Origin: Telmatospirillum sp.
GTDB taxonomy: Bacteria > Pseudomonadota > Alphaproteobacteria > Rhodospirillales > Magnetospirillaceae
Direction: 5' to 3'
NCBI GenBank assembly: GCA_009712185.1
Contig: WASQ01000127.1
Location: 1-45,619, forward strand
DNA length: 45,619 nucleotides
Numbering within the stretch: position 1 is the stretch's first letter; each line of letters starts with the position of its first letter. Below are positions 27,990 through 36,659 of the stretch, piece by piece. The notes below the pieces were generated by a model that ran no database searches, was not told the DNA's origin, and saw nothing but the letters and a program-made list of their open reading frames with translations. The translations under genes were made by a program, and so were the position numbers.

Positions 27990-30491
27990 ATGATGGTTTT
28001 GAGGGGGTTTGTGACCGGGGTGCGACGCCAGGACCGGGGGATGTCGGGGCGGTGGGCAAGGCTGCTGGCGACGACGGCTCTGGGGGGGCTGTGTTTCGCG
28101 GGAACCGCGGTCGCCGAGGTTCCCGCGGCCGGTACCGCCGTATCGGCCAACGACGCCGCCGCCGGTCATGGCCAGGCGACGAGCCGCGCGTTTGACATCC
28201 CCGCCCAGCCCCTGGCCGGCGCATTGACGGAATTTTCCCGTCAGTCGGGCTTGCAGGTGACGATGGACAGCGCCGTCGCCCTGGGCCGGACCAGCACCGC
28301 CATCCACGGGTCGATGTCTCCGTCGGCGGCCCTGTCGCGACTTCTGGGCGGCACCGGAATCGCATGGCAGATGATCGACGGGCGCACGGTGTCGCTGACC
28401 CGCGCCGCGCCCGGGCAGGCGCTGGCGCTGGATCCGGTCCGGGTCGAGGGACAGGGCGGGACGCCGGCGCGGGGAGATCTCGGCAATCCGCCGCCGGCCT
28501 ACGCCGGAGGGCAGGTCGCGGCCGGAGCCAGGGTCGGCATGCTGGGTAATCGCGACATCATGAACACGCCTTTCGCGGTGACCTCCTATACCGCCGAACT
28601 GATGGAGAACCAGGAGGCCCGGACACTGGCCGCCATCCTGGAAAATGATCCATCCGTCCGCTTCACCACCTCGGGCGGCCACGCCTACGAGAACTTCCAG
28701 ATCCGCGGCTTCGAAGTCGATGCCGGCGATGTGGCGCTGAACGGTCTCTACGGCATGGCGCCGGACGGCCATGTGCCCACCGAATTCCTGGAACGGGCCG
28801 AATTGCTGAAAGGACCGACCGCGTTGCTGAGCGGCATGGCGCCCGGCGGCGGGGTTGGCGGGGCGGTCAATCTGGTGCCGAAGCGGGCCGGCGACGCCCC
28901 CGTGACCAGCGTGACCGTCGACTATACCTCGGACTCCCAGGTCGGCACCCATGTGGACGTGGGGCGCCGTTTCGGCACCGATGACCGGTTCGGCGTGCGG
29001 ATCAACGGCGCCTTCCGCGATGGTGACAGCGGTCTCGACGGCCAGTCGAAGGAACGCGACCTCGGCGCCCTGGCGCTCGACTATCGCGGTGAAAATCTGC
29101 GCCTCTCCTTCGATGGCTTCGCGATGCGCGAATCCTTCGATGGCGGCAGCCCGATGATGGTGAATTTCGATTCCTCCGTGAAAGTGGTGCCCAAGGCTCC
29201 GGACGCCAGCAACAATTCTTTCCGCGGCATCTGGGCCCATCAGGAGAATTTGGGGGGGATCGCCCGTGCCGAATATGACGTCACCGGATCTCTGACCGCT
29301 TATGGGGCGCTCGGGGCCCATGACTATGACTTCGACGGATTCCTGAATTCGACCCACGCCCTCAACACCACCGCGACCGGCGCCTTCCAGGCGCGGACCA
29401 CCAGTCAGAAGGGGTATACCCATTCGCGGACCGGCGAGGCCGGACTGCGGGGGCGTTTTGAGACCGGGCCGGTCAATCACGAGGCCGTGATCAGCGCCAA
29501 CTGGCTCAGGACCTGGAGCGGCATGCGGTTCAACCGGTCCCGCTTCATCCCGTCCAACATCTACAATCCGGTGACGCCGATCCTGGCGCCGATGCCGGCC
29601 GATCCCCTTCGGACCTCGGCCTCGACCCTGGCCGGTGTTGCCGTTGCCGATACCCTGTCGGCGCTGGACGACCGTGTGGCCCTGACGGTCGGTGTCCGCC
29701 AGCAGTCGGTCAACAGCAAATCCTTCAACAGCGACACGGGGGCGGAAACCTCCAGCTATGACAAGAGCGAGCCCTCCCCCTCGGTCGGCCTGGTGGTGAA
29801 GCCCTTCGACGCGCCCCTCTCCATTTACGGCAATTACATCGAGGGACTGACCAAGGGCAGCCAGGTCACGGATACCGACGCGGCCAACTACGGCCATGTG
29901 TTCGCCCCGTTCCGTACCCGCCAGCAGGAAATCGGCGTCAAATGGGAACTGGGTCATGTCACCAACACGCTGAGCGTGTTCCAGATCCTGCAACCGGGCC
30001 TGAGTTCGAACCGCGCGACCCATCTTTACACCCAGAGCGCACAGCGCAACCGGGGCATCGAATGGACGGTGGCCGGCCAGATTGTCCAGGGCGTGCGGGT
30101 ACTGGGCGGCGCCACTTATCTCGACAGCGAACTGCGCAACAACGCCGATCCGGGCCTGAACGGCAAGACGCCCTATGGCGTCCCGGACTGGCAGGTCAAT
30201 GCCGGCGTCGAATGGGATACCCCCTTCGCCACCGGACTGACGCTGGAAGGGCGTGTCGTCTACACCGGCCGGCAATACGCCAATTCGGCGGACACCATGA
30301 CCCTGCCGGAATGGTCGCGGTTCGATCTCGGCGCCCGCTATGTCCTGCCGGTTCGCGGCAACAAGGTCACGCTGAGGGGCTATGTGACCAATCTGCTGGA
30401 CAGCAGCGATTATACCGGGGCCTTCAACGACAACTTCGCGACCCTCAACACCCCCCGGACTTTCATGCTGTCGACGACGGTGGATTTCTGA
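27990..30491 (+). CDS. TonB-dependent siderophore receptor with STN signalling domain
   Basis: 833 residues. Long n-region and signal peptide (cleavage near AVA|EV, residue 42). STN domain at about 67-137 (FDIPAQPLAGALTEFSRQSG), as in FecA/FpvA-type transducers. Plug at about 170-300 (NTPFAVTSYTAELMENQEARTLAAILENDPSV .. ERAELLKGPTALLSGMAPGGGVGG), then a 22-strand barrel ending in TVDF with a C-terminal aromatic. It takes up a ferric siderophore and signals to FecR. Start at 27990 (GGAGAG before it). The longer frame from 27909 would cover the Fur-like box and lacks a signal peptide at its end. Confidence 0.95.
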   Translation: MMVLRGFVTGVRRQDRGMSGRWARLLATTALGGLCFAGTAVAEVPAAGTAVSANDAAAGHGQATSRAFDIPAQPLAGALTEFSRQSGLQVTMDSAVALGRTSTAIHGSMSPSAALSRLLGGTGIAWQMIDGRTVSLTRAAPGQALALDPVRVEGQGGTPARGDLGNPPPAYAGGQVAAGARVGMLGNRDIMNTPFAVTSYTAELMENQEARTLAAILENDPSVRFTTSGGHAYENFQIRGFEVDAGDVALNGLYGMAPDGHVPTEFLERAELLKGPTALLSGMAPGGGVGGAVNLVPKRAGDAPVTSVTVDYTSDSQVGTHVDVGRRFGTDDRFGVRINGAFRDGDSGLDGQSKERDLGALALDYRGENLRLSFDGFAMRESFDGGSPMMVNFDSSVKVVPKAPDASNNSFRGIWAHQENLGGIARAEYDVTGSLTAYGALGAHDYDFDGFLNSTHALNTTATGAFQARTTSQKGYTHSRTGEAGLRGRFETGPVNHEAVISANWLRTWSGMRFNRSRFIPSNIYNPVTPILAPMPADPLRTSASTLAGVAVADTLSALDDRVALTVGVRQQSVNSKSFNSDTGAETSSYDKSEPSPSVGLVVKPFDAPLSIYGNYIEGLTKGSQVTDTDAANYGHVFAPFRTRQQEIGVKWELGHVTNTLSVFQILQPGLSSNRATHLYTQSAQRNRGIEWTVAGQIVQGVRVLGGATYLDSELRNNADPGLNGKTPYGVPDWQVNAGVEWDTPFATGLTLEGRVVYTGRQYANSADTMTLPEWSRFDLGARYVLPVRGNKVTLRGYVTNLLDSSDYTGAFNDNFATLNTPRTFMLSTTVDF

Positions 30492-30766
30492 TGACGGGCG
30501 GGCTCCAACTCTGGCTGGGGCTCGTCCCGACGCTGGCCGGCGGCCTCTGCCTCTATCTCGGCACGCCCCGCCAGCGCTGGCGGGCGAGGCCGTGGCCGGC
30601 CGGTGCCGCCCTGGCCGCCGGGGCCGCGCTGATGCTGGCCGGCTGGATTCTCTGGTGTTTTCTCTGGCATCCGGCGGCGGCTCTGTTCGCCACCCTGACG
30701 GCGGCGATGCTGGGACTGATCCTGATGCCGGTGTTGGCCGTCCTGACGGCGGGAGGCGGCCGATGA
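30491..30766 (+). CDS. Small hydrophobic protein resembling DUF3325
   Basis: 91 residues with three hydrophobic stretches (about 5-23, 36-56, 62-86) and a basic loop TPRQRWRARPW. Its size, topology and place between a TonB receptor and a PepSY-TM gene fit the DUF3325 family of siderophore loci; function is unknown. The start overlaps the receptor stop by one base (TGATG) and the end overlaps the next gene (ATGA), so it is part of the operon. Confidence 0.75.
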   Translation: MTGGLQLWLGLVPTLAGGLCLYLGTPRQRWRARPWPAGAALAAGAALMLAGWILWCFLWHPAAALFATLTAAMLGLILMPVLAVLTAGGGR

Positions 30767-31038
30767 CGGCGTTCCGGTACGACTGGCTGTCCAAAAGCCT
30801 GGCCGGCGTTCTGCTGGGCTATGGACTGGCGCTCTCCCTGGCCGGGCTGGTGGCGAAGCTGGCGCCACCGGGGCCGGCGCTGACCCAGCTCGTCATGTGG
30901 CTGGTGGCTCCGCTGTGGCTCTCCACGCTGGCCGCGACCTTTTTGTTCCGAAGCGGCCTTCGGGCCTGGATCTGGCTGGGCGGCGCCAATCTGCTGGCCT
31001 CCGCCCTGATGGCCTCCCTGTCCGGCGGGGGCTGGTAA
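30763..31038 (+). CDS. Small hydrophobic protein resembling DUF3649
   Basis: 91 residues, three hydrophobic segments. It begins MTAFRYDWLSKSLAGVLLGYGLAL, typical of DUF3649 inner-membrane proteins that accompany iron-uptake receptors. No catalytic motif is visible. It overlaps the preceding gene by 4 bp and the PepSY-TM gene starts 2 bp after its stop. Confidence 0.75.
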   Translation: MTAFRYDWLSKSLAGVLLGYGLALSLAGLVAKLAPPGPALTQLVMWLVAPLWLSTLAATFLFRSGLRAWIWLGGANLLASALMASLSGGGW

Positions 31039-31040
31039 CC

Positions 31041-32624
31041 ATGCGAAACGAGATCGTCCGTCTCTACAAGACGCTTCATACATGGACAGGGATCGTCTCC
31101 GGACTTTTCCTGTTCGTGGCCTTCTATGGCGGCGCGCTCACCCTGTTCGCCGAACCCCTGGATCGCTGGGCGTCGCCGCCCGTCGCCGCCCCGGTCACGG
31201 ATATCGCACGGGCGCCCGGCGTGATCGCGGCCACTCTGGCCGCCCATCCCGAGGCGTCCCGCGACTTCATCCTGCATCTCGGCGGCGGCGGGGAGCCCCT
31301 CCATCTCTCCTGGAGCAGGGGGCGTGCCGATCCCGTGCAACGCACGGCGACGCCCGCCGCCGACGGCACGCTGCGTTTCGATCAGCGACCGGCCGAAGGG
31401 CTCGGCCATTTCATCGATCAGATTCATCGGACCGCCGGCCTGCCGGGGGACCGCGAGATCGGAACGGCGGTGATGGGGGCCGTCAGCGCGCTCTACGCCC
31501 TGGCCCTGATATCGGGCGTGATCATGATTTTGCCCTCCGTCCGGCGCGATCTGCTGGCGCTGCGCATCGGGCCCAATCTGAAGCGGCTCTGGATGGACGC
31601 CCATACCCTGGTGGGGGTGGCATCCCTGCCGTTCCACATTGCCATCGCCCTGACCGCCGTGGTGTTCGGCCTGCATGACCTGATCTACGACAGCCTCGAC
31701 AAGGCGGTTTATGACGGCCGGCTGGCGGTGGCGATGCGGGCCGACAATCCCCTGAGCTCGATCCGCCCGGATCCGGCCGCGGCGCGCCTTCTGCCGCCGG
31801 AAGACCTGCTGGCCCGTGTCCGTGCCGCCGCGCCCGGATTCGAGCCGACCGACCTTTGGTATCGCGATGCCGGGACGGCGGGGGCGTCGGTCCGGGTGTG
31901 GGGAACGGATGACCGCTATCTGACGCGGGGACGGGGTTTCCTCACCATGAGCCCTGTCAGCGGCGCCATTGTCGACACCAACTATCTGCCTGGGCATCAG
32001 GGCGCCTACTCGGCGGTGGTGACCGCGTTCTTCGCCCTGCATTTCGCCGGTTTCGGCGGGATGGCGGTGAAATGGGGCTATTTCCTTCTGGGACTGGCCG
32101 GCGCCTTCCTGTTCTATTCCGGCAATCTGCTGTGGGTCGAAAGCCGCCGGCGGACACTTCGCCGGACCGGCGGCCCGGGCCCCCAGACCCGGTCCACCCG
32201 CCTCATGGCCGCGCTCACGGTCGGCGTCTGTCTGGGAGCCGTGGCCGGGCTTTCCGCCACCATCGCCGCTGAAAAATGGCTGGCCGGCCGGGTCGCCGAT
32301 CCCGCGCTCTGGCGGCAGGGGATCTATGACGCCGTGTTCCTGGGGGCTGTCCTCTGGTCCCTCCTCCGGGGGGCTGGGCAGTCCGCCGGTCCGCTGATCT
32401 GGCTGGCCGCCGCCACCACCGCCGCCATCCCCGTCACCTCGGCGCTGGCGGTCGCCTTTCCCGATCTGTCGCTCTGGGCGCATGGCCATACCGCCGGGGT
32501 CGATGTCACCGCCATGGCCGGCGCCGTCGCCCTTGTCCTGATGGCGCGGGCTGCCGGTCGCCGGGCGCGGACCGGTCCCCCCGACAGCGTGTGGTCGGTC
32601 ATTCCCGCCGGGAAAGCGGCATGA
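31041..32624 (+). CDS. PepSY-TM (PiuB-like) inner-membrane protein, putative ferric-siderophore reductase
   Basis: 527 residues. PepSY-associated TM helices: helix 1 carries LHTWTG (H13), then a periplasmic PepSY-like region, HFIDQIHRTAG, MDAHTLVGVASLPFH and ALHFAGFGG with recurrent histidines that may bind haem. Four further helices close the protein. Members such as PiuB/FoxB are linked to reduction of ferric siderophores at the inner membrane. That role is inferred here from the family and the receptor operon. The window shows no dedicated ABC or permease for the siderophore, which makes periplasmic iron release more plausible. Confidence 0.87.
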   Translation: MRNEIVRLYKTLHTWTGIVSGLFLFVAFYGGALTLFAEPLDRWASPPVAAPVTDIARAPGVIAATLAAHPEASRDFILHLGGGGEPLHLSWSRGRADPVQRTATPAADGTLRFDQRPAEGLGHFIDQIHRTAGLPGDREIGTAVMGAVSALYALALISGVIMILPSVRRDLLALRIGPNLKRLWMDAHTLVGVASLPFHIAIALTAVVFGLHDLIYDSLDKAVYDGRLAVAMRADNPLSSIRPDPAAARLLPPEDLLARVRAAAPGFEPTDLWYRDAGTAGASVRVWGTDDRYLTRGRGFLTMSPVSGAIVDTNYLPGHQGAYSAVVTAFFALHFAGFGGMAVKWGYFLLGLAGAFLFYSGNLLWVESRRRTLRRTGGPGPQTRSTRLMAALTVGVCLGAVAGLSATIAAEKWLAGRVADPALWRQGIYDAVFLGAVLWSLLRGAGQSAGPLIWLAAATTAAIPVTSALAVAFPDLSLWAHGHTAGVDVTAMAGAVALVLMARAAGRRARTGPPDSVWSVIPAGKAA

Positions 32625-32737
32625 CCGGGCGACGATCGCCAGAAAAGGCCTTGCGAGGGTCCGGCCCGGCACCGGACCCTTTGCCGTTTCCGCACCCCCG
32701 ATCCCTGCCGATCCCTGATTGAAGTGAGTATCCGATC

Positions 32738-33460
32738 ATGCATCCTGTCGAAACTGCCTTCTCCGCCGGCCTTCTGCCCCACGACCTGTCGCCGTGGCGC
32801 ATGTTCCTGTCGGCCGACATCGTCGTCCAGATCGTGATGGTCGGCCTGGCCCTGGCCTCCGTCGCCACCTGGACCGTCTGGCTCGCCAAAACCGTGGAAC
32901 TGCGCCGGGGACGGGCGCGGATCCGGCGGGTCCTTTCGATTCTGGACGACGCCCGCTCGCTGGTGGACGCCCTGCGCGGCCTGGATGGCGACAAGGGACC
33001 GGAGGCGCATCTGGTCCGCGCCGCGATGGCGGAGGTCCGGCTGTCCTCCGGCGTGGCGGGTGACGGTCTCCGGGAACGGGTGGAGATCAAGTTGTCCCGT
33101 CTGGAGGCCGGAGCCGGGCGGAGCATGTCTTTCGGAACCGGGATTTTGGCCACCGTCGGTGCGGTGGCGCCCTTCGTCGGCCTGTTCGGGACGGTCTGGG
33201 GCATCATGAACAGTTTCGTCGGCATCTCGCGGGCGCAAACCACCAATCTCGCAGTGGTGGCGCCCGGTATCGCCGAGGCTCTGCTCGCCACCGCCATCGG
33301 TCTGGTGGCGGCCATTCCGGCGGTTGTCCTCTACAACGCCTTCGCCCGCTCCATCGCCGGCTACAAGGCGTCGCTGGCCGACGCCTCGGCCGATGTCCAG
33401 AGACTCCTCAGCCGTGACATCGACCGCAGGGCGCTGCCCCTCCATGAAGCGGCGGAGTAA
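32738..33460 (+). CDS. exbB: ExbB, TonB-system proton channel subunit
   Basis: 240 residues with three membrane helices (about 25-45, 130-152, 178-200). The MotA/TolQ/ExbB core has FGTGILATVGAVAPFVGLFGTVWGIMNSF and GIAEALLATAIGLVAAIPAVVLYN. With ExbD it forms the proton channel that energises TonB. It starts 113 bp after the PepSY-TM gene; that gap holds no clear promoter or Fur box. Confidence 0.95.
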   Translation: MHPVETAFSAGLLPHDLSPWRMFLSADIVVQIVMVGLALASVATWTVWLAKTVELRRGRARIRRVLSILDDARSLVDALRGLDGDKGPEAHLVRAAMAEVRLSSGVAGDGLRERVEIKLSRLEAGAGRSMSFGTGILATVGAVAPFVGLFGTVWGIMNSFVGISRAQTTNLAVVAPGIAEALLATAIGLVAAIPAVVLYNAFARSIAGYKASLADASADVQRLLSRDIDRRALPLHEAAE

Positions 33461-33464
33461 TCAA

Positions 33465-33881
33465 ATGGCCGCGCGACTGCGCCACGGAGACGACGATCTC
33501 GCCGAAAACCACGAGATCAATGTCACACCCTTCATCGATGTCATGCTGGTGCTGCTGATCATTTTCATGGTGGCGGCGCCGCGCGCGACCGTCGACGTCA
33601 AGGTCGACCTGCCCTCGTCCGCCGCCCAGCCGGCGCCCAGGCCGGACAAGCCGCTGTATCTCACGCTGAAGGCGGACCGGACGCTGGCGGTCGGCAATGA
33701 CCCGGTCGCCACCGGCGGGCTGGCGGCGGCGCTCGACGGCGTGACGGCGGGCGACCGGGAGACGCGGGTGTTTCTGCGCGCCGACAAATCCGTCGACTAT
33801 GGCGCCTTGATGGAGGTGATGGATGCCTTGCGCGCCGCGGGCTATCTGAAGGTCGCGCTGGTCGCGCTGGAGGGGCAGTGA
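33465..33881 (+). CDS. exbD: ExbD, TonB-system energiser
   Basis: 138 residues. One N-terminal membrane helix preceded by INVTPFIDVMLVLLIIFMV, in which the conserved aspartate is the proton-binding residue. A periplasmic domain (about 60-135) follows with the VFLRADKSVDYGALMEVMDAL motif. The ATG at 33465 has GGCGGAG 7 nt upstream and follows the exbB stop by 4 bp; upstream in-frame codons fall within exbB. The stop overlaps the tonB start by one base. Confidence 0.95.
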   Translation: MAARLRHGDDDLAENHEINVTPFIDVMLVLLIIFMVAAPRATVDVKVDLPSSAAQPAPRPDKPLYLTLKADRTLAVGNDPVATGGLAAALDGVTAGDRETRVFLRADKSVDYGALMEVMDALRAAGYLKVALVALEGQ

Positions 33882-34573
33882 TGACACCCGCGCTGGCCGG
33901 GTCCGCCCCCGCTTCCTCCCCCGCGCCTGAGCCTGGTCCCGGGCCGTCGGTTCTGTCGCCGATCCCGCCGTCATGGCGCGCCCCCGGGTCGGCCGGGGCC
34001 GGTCCTTCGCTCTGGGGGGGCGCCTCAATTCTCATTCTGGCGGCGCATGCCCTGGCTCTGGCAACGGCGGTGCTCTGGCGATGGGACAGTCCGCCGCCGC
34101 CGCCGCCGGAGGCGGCCGTCATGCTGGAACTGGCTCCGATGGAAACGCCGGAGCCGCCGGCCGCCACGCCCCCCGCGCCCCGTCCCGCTCCGCCACGCGC
34201 GGCGGCGCCCCGGGCGGCGCCCGTTTCCGAACCGGTCGCCGCCGTGCCTCCGCCGGCAGCAATGTCCGCCTCCACGCCCGACGCCGGCCCCCCGAGCTGG
34301 CAGGGGGCCCTGCGGGCCCATCTGGAACGCTACAAGCGTTATCCGTCGGTGGCGCGTTTCCGCCATCAGCAGGGCGTGTCTTTCGTACGGTTCGCCATGA
34401 CCCGGGACGGACAGGTCCGATGGGCGCGTCTGGAACGCGGGTCGGGGACCGGAATCCTGGACGAGGAGGCGCTGGACCTGGTGACGCGGGCGCAGCCGCT
34501 GCCGGCGCCGCCGCCGGAGGTGACAGGCGGGGAAATCGAGATCGTGGTCCCCATCCAGTTCTTCCTGCGATAG
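33881..34573 (+). CDS. tonB: TonB family protein
   Basis: 230 residues. An unusually long Pro/Ser/Gly-rich cytoplasmic N-terminus (about 1-46) comes before the membrane anchor (about 47-68). Next is a Pro/Ala-rich periplasmic spacer (about 80-130). The TonB C-terminal domain (about 140-230) has LERYKRYPSVARFRHQQGVSFVRFAMTRDGQV and ends VVPIQFFLR. It links ExbBD energy to the outer-membrane receptor. A possible start codon further in would shorten the N-terminus. Last gene of the iron locus, followed by a hairpin. Confidence 0.92.
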   Translation: MTPALAGSAPASSPAPEPGPGPSVLSPIPPSWRAPGSAGAGPSLWGGASILILAAHALALATAVLWRWDSPPPPPPEAAVMLELAPMETPEPPAATPPAPRPAPPRAAAPRAAPVSEPVAAVPPPAAMSASTPDAGPPSWQGALRAHLERYKRYPSVARFRHQQGVSFVRFAMTRDGQVRWARLERGSGTGILDEEALDLVTRAQPLPAPPPEVTGGEIEIVVPIQFFLR

Positions 34574-34605
34574 CGGCGGGCGGGCGGAGACTCGTCGCCC
34601 GCCGC
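34573..34605 (+). terminator. GC-rich hairpin at the end of tonB
   Basis: GCGGCGGGCG (34573-34582) pairs perfectly with CGCCCGCCGC (34596-34605) and begins at the last base of the tonB stop. No T-run follows, so it may need Rho or may only protect the mRNA end. Confidence 0.5.
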
Positions 34606-34648
34606 CGTCGGCCTTCGCGGGAAAAATGAGAAGGAGCAAGATTTTCTC

Positions 34649-34676
34649 TTGAAACAAACCGACTGGTTGGTATGTT
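34649..34676 (+). promoter_or_regulatory. Promoter with embedded TetR-type operator
   Basis: TTGAAA (34649-34654), 16-nt spacer, TATGTT (34671-34676). Over it lies the imperfect palindrome ACAnACCnAC-nn-GTnGGTnTGT (34654-34675; 16 of 22 positions symmetric). A TetR dimer bound here would cover the spacer and -10, so the downstream regulator is probably autorepressed. Confidence 0.65.
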
Positions 34677-34706
34677 GTGCGCATATCGAGTGATCACCAC
34701 GATTGG

Positions 34707-35282
34707 ATGCCCGCCGTCATGACCAGCGCCCACAACCGGAAAAAACAGCCGGAACTCGTCCGCCGCCTGCTTCTCGATTGTGCCGCCAAACTTGCCATCG
34801 AAGGCGGGTTCTCCGCCGTCACGGTCCAGGCCGTGGCCGATGGCGCCGGTGTCACCAAGGGCGGACTGTTCCACCATTTTCCGTCCAAGCAGGCCCTGAT
34901 CGACGCGGTGGTGCAGGATCTGATGGTCCAGATCGACGCCGAAATCGACCAGGCGATGGACCAGGACAAGCAGGATTATGGCTGTTTCACCCGCGCCTAT
35001 ATCGAGCTGACCTTTACCGACAGGCACTATGGGATCGGCAGTCCGCACGTCGGCAAGGCGCAGGCCCTGATGGTCGACCGTGAATTCAACCGGATGTGGT
35101 CCGTCTGGCTGACCGGACGGCTTCGCCGCCATGCGGAAACGGATGCCGACCCGATGCTGGAAATTGTCCGGCTGGCCGCCGACGGGGCCTGGATGACCCG
35201 GGTGATCTGCGACGATCACGAGATCTTTCAGGATGTCGAGGCATTGCGGCGTCGTCTGGTCGGCCTGACCCGGCGGCCGTAA
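34707..35282 (+). CDS. TetR-family transcriptional regulator
   Basis: 191 residues from ATG 34707, or 187 from ATG 34719; the choice is not settled by a ribosome-binding site. The N-terminal HTH (about 20-66) has AIEGGFSAVTVQAVADGAGVTKGGLFHHFPSKQALI, followed by a helical ligand-binding domain. It sits 192 bp upstream of an AcrAB-OprM-type operon on the same strand and is the probable repressor of that pump and of itself. Confidence 0.9.
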   Translation: MPAVMTSAHNRKKQPELVRRLLLDCAAKLAIEGGFSAVTVQAVADGAGVTKGGLFHHFPSKQALIDAVVQDLMVQIDAEIDQAMDQDKQDYGCFTRAYIELTFTDRHYGIGSPHVGKAQALMVDREFNRMWSVWLTGRLRRHAETDADPMLEIVRLAADGAWMTRVICDDHEIFQDVEALRRRLVGLTRRP

Positions 35283-35474
35283 AACCGCATTGTTCCTGTG
35301 TCCGCGTTTGTTGACCCGGCGGCGCGTGCCGTCCTTCCGGCCGCCATCGGGCCGCGAGGCAGGACGGGTCCGCCCTGGTGGATCCTCCCCGGCTGATCAT
35401 CCCGGATCGATCATCCAGGGCCGATTGTTCCCCTACGTTTCCGATCACATTCCTCGAGTTTATGGAATCCCCCC

Positions 35475-36644
35475 ATGCGAAGCAATCGCACCATCCCCCG
35501 CCTTTTCCTTTCGGGCGTCGTCCTTTTTGCGCTGGCGGCCTGCGACGGGTCGGAGGCCGGAAAAGATCCGGCCGGCAATGCCGCCGGTGCCGGTCCGGCC
35601 GATGTCGCGGTCGTCACCCTGGCGCCGGAGCGCGTCCCTTTGATCGTCGAGCTTCCCGGCCGGACCGTGGCCTCCCGGATGGCGGAAGTGCGCCCCCAGG
35701 TCGGCGGCATTTTGCAAAAGCGCCTGTTCGAGGAGGGGGCGGAGGTCAAAGCCGGCCAGCAGCTCTATCAGATCGATCCGGAAAGTTATCAGGCGGCGCT
35801 GTCCAGCGCCCTGGCCGAACTGGCGCGCGTGCGCGCCAATGTCGCGCCGCTGGAGGCCAAGGCCGCGCGTTATCGCGATCTGGCCGGGATCGACGCGGTG
35901 TCGAAGCAGGACGACGACGATGCCCGGGCCGCGCTCGCCCAGGCCCGCGCCCAGGTCCAGGTCGCCCTGGCGGCGGTCGAGACCGCCCGCATCAATCTTA
36001 AATACACCCGGGTCTACGCCCCCATCGGGGGACGCATCAGCAAATCCTCGATGACGGAGGGCGCGCTGGTCACCGCCGGACAGGCCCAGGCGCTGGCCAC
36101 CATCACGCAGCTCGATCCCATCTATGTGGACGTGAGCCAGCCCAGCCAGGATGTCGCCCCCCTCCGCCAGGGGCCGGCCGGACAGGGGCCTGTGACCCTG
36201 CTGCTGAACGGAACCGGCAAGGTCTATGACCAGACCGGGCGGTTGCAGTTTTCCGAGGTGACGGTGGATCCCTCCACCGGCACCGTCCAGTTGCGGGCCC
36301 TGTTTCCCAACCCGCGCCAGGACCTTTATCCCGGATTGTTCGTGCGTGCCCGGATCGAACAGGGCCTGCGCGACGGCGCCCTGCTGGTTCCGCAAAAGGC
36401 GGTGACGCGGTCCTCCGACGGATCGGCGGCCGTCTGGCTGGCCGGTCCCGGCGACAAGGCCCAGCGGCGCGCCATCACCGTCGCCCGCGTGGTGGGAGAG
36501 CGCTGGCTGGTCGAGGAGGGGTTGTCGGCCGGCGAACGCGTCGTGGTCGAGGGCGGCCAGAAGCTCCACCCCGATCAGGATCTGCGCCCCGTTCCGGCCG
36601 CCCCCCCGCAGCCGGCCTCTCCCGCGGTTCCGCCCGCCCGATAA
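35475..36644 (+). CDS. RND efflux periplasmic adaptor lipoprotein (AcrA/MexA type)
   Basis: 389 residues. Lipobox LAAC (C23). Adaptor fold: PLIVELPGRTVASRMAEVRPQVGGIL, a coiled-coil hairpin at about 95-165, then YTRVYAPIGGRISKSSMTEGALVTAGQ and a C-terminal membrane-proximal domain. It joins the pump to the outer-membrane channel as a trimer or hexamer. The region before it (35283-35474) contains no second copy of the TetR-type palindrome that I can find. The pump gene starts 15 bp after the stop. Confidence 0.93.
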   Translation: MRSNRTIPRLFLSGVVLFALAACDGSEAGKDPAGNAAGAGPADVAVVTLAPERVPLIVELPGRTVASRMAEVRPQVGGILQKRLFEEGAEVKAGQQLYQIDPESYQAALSSALAELARVRANVAPLEAKAARYRDLAGIDAVSKQDDDDARAALAQARAQVQVALAAVETARINLKYTRVYAPIGGRISKSSMTEGALVTAGQAQALATITQLDPIYVDVSQPSQDVAPLRQGPAGQGPVTLLLNGTGKVYDQTGRLQFSEVTVDPSTGTVQLRALFPNPRQDLYPGLFVRARIEQGLRDGALLVPQKAVTRSSDGSAAVWLAGPGDKAQRRAITVARVVGERWLVEEGLSAGERVVVEGGQKLHPDQDLRPVPAAPPQPASPAVPPAR

Positions 36645-36659
36645 CAGGAAGACACCCCC

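Noticed and set aside
27969..30794. Minus-strand open frame of about 940 codons opposite the TonB receptor gene
   Set aside because: Shadow frame with Arg/His/Gln-rich composition and no ribosome-binding site.
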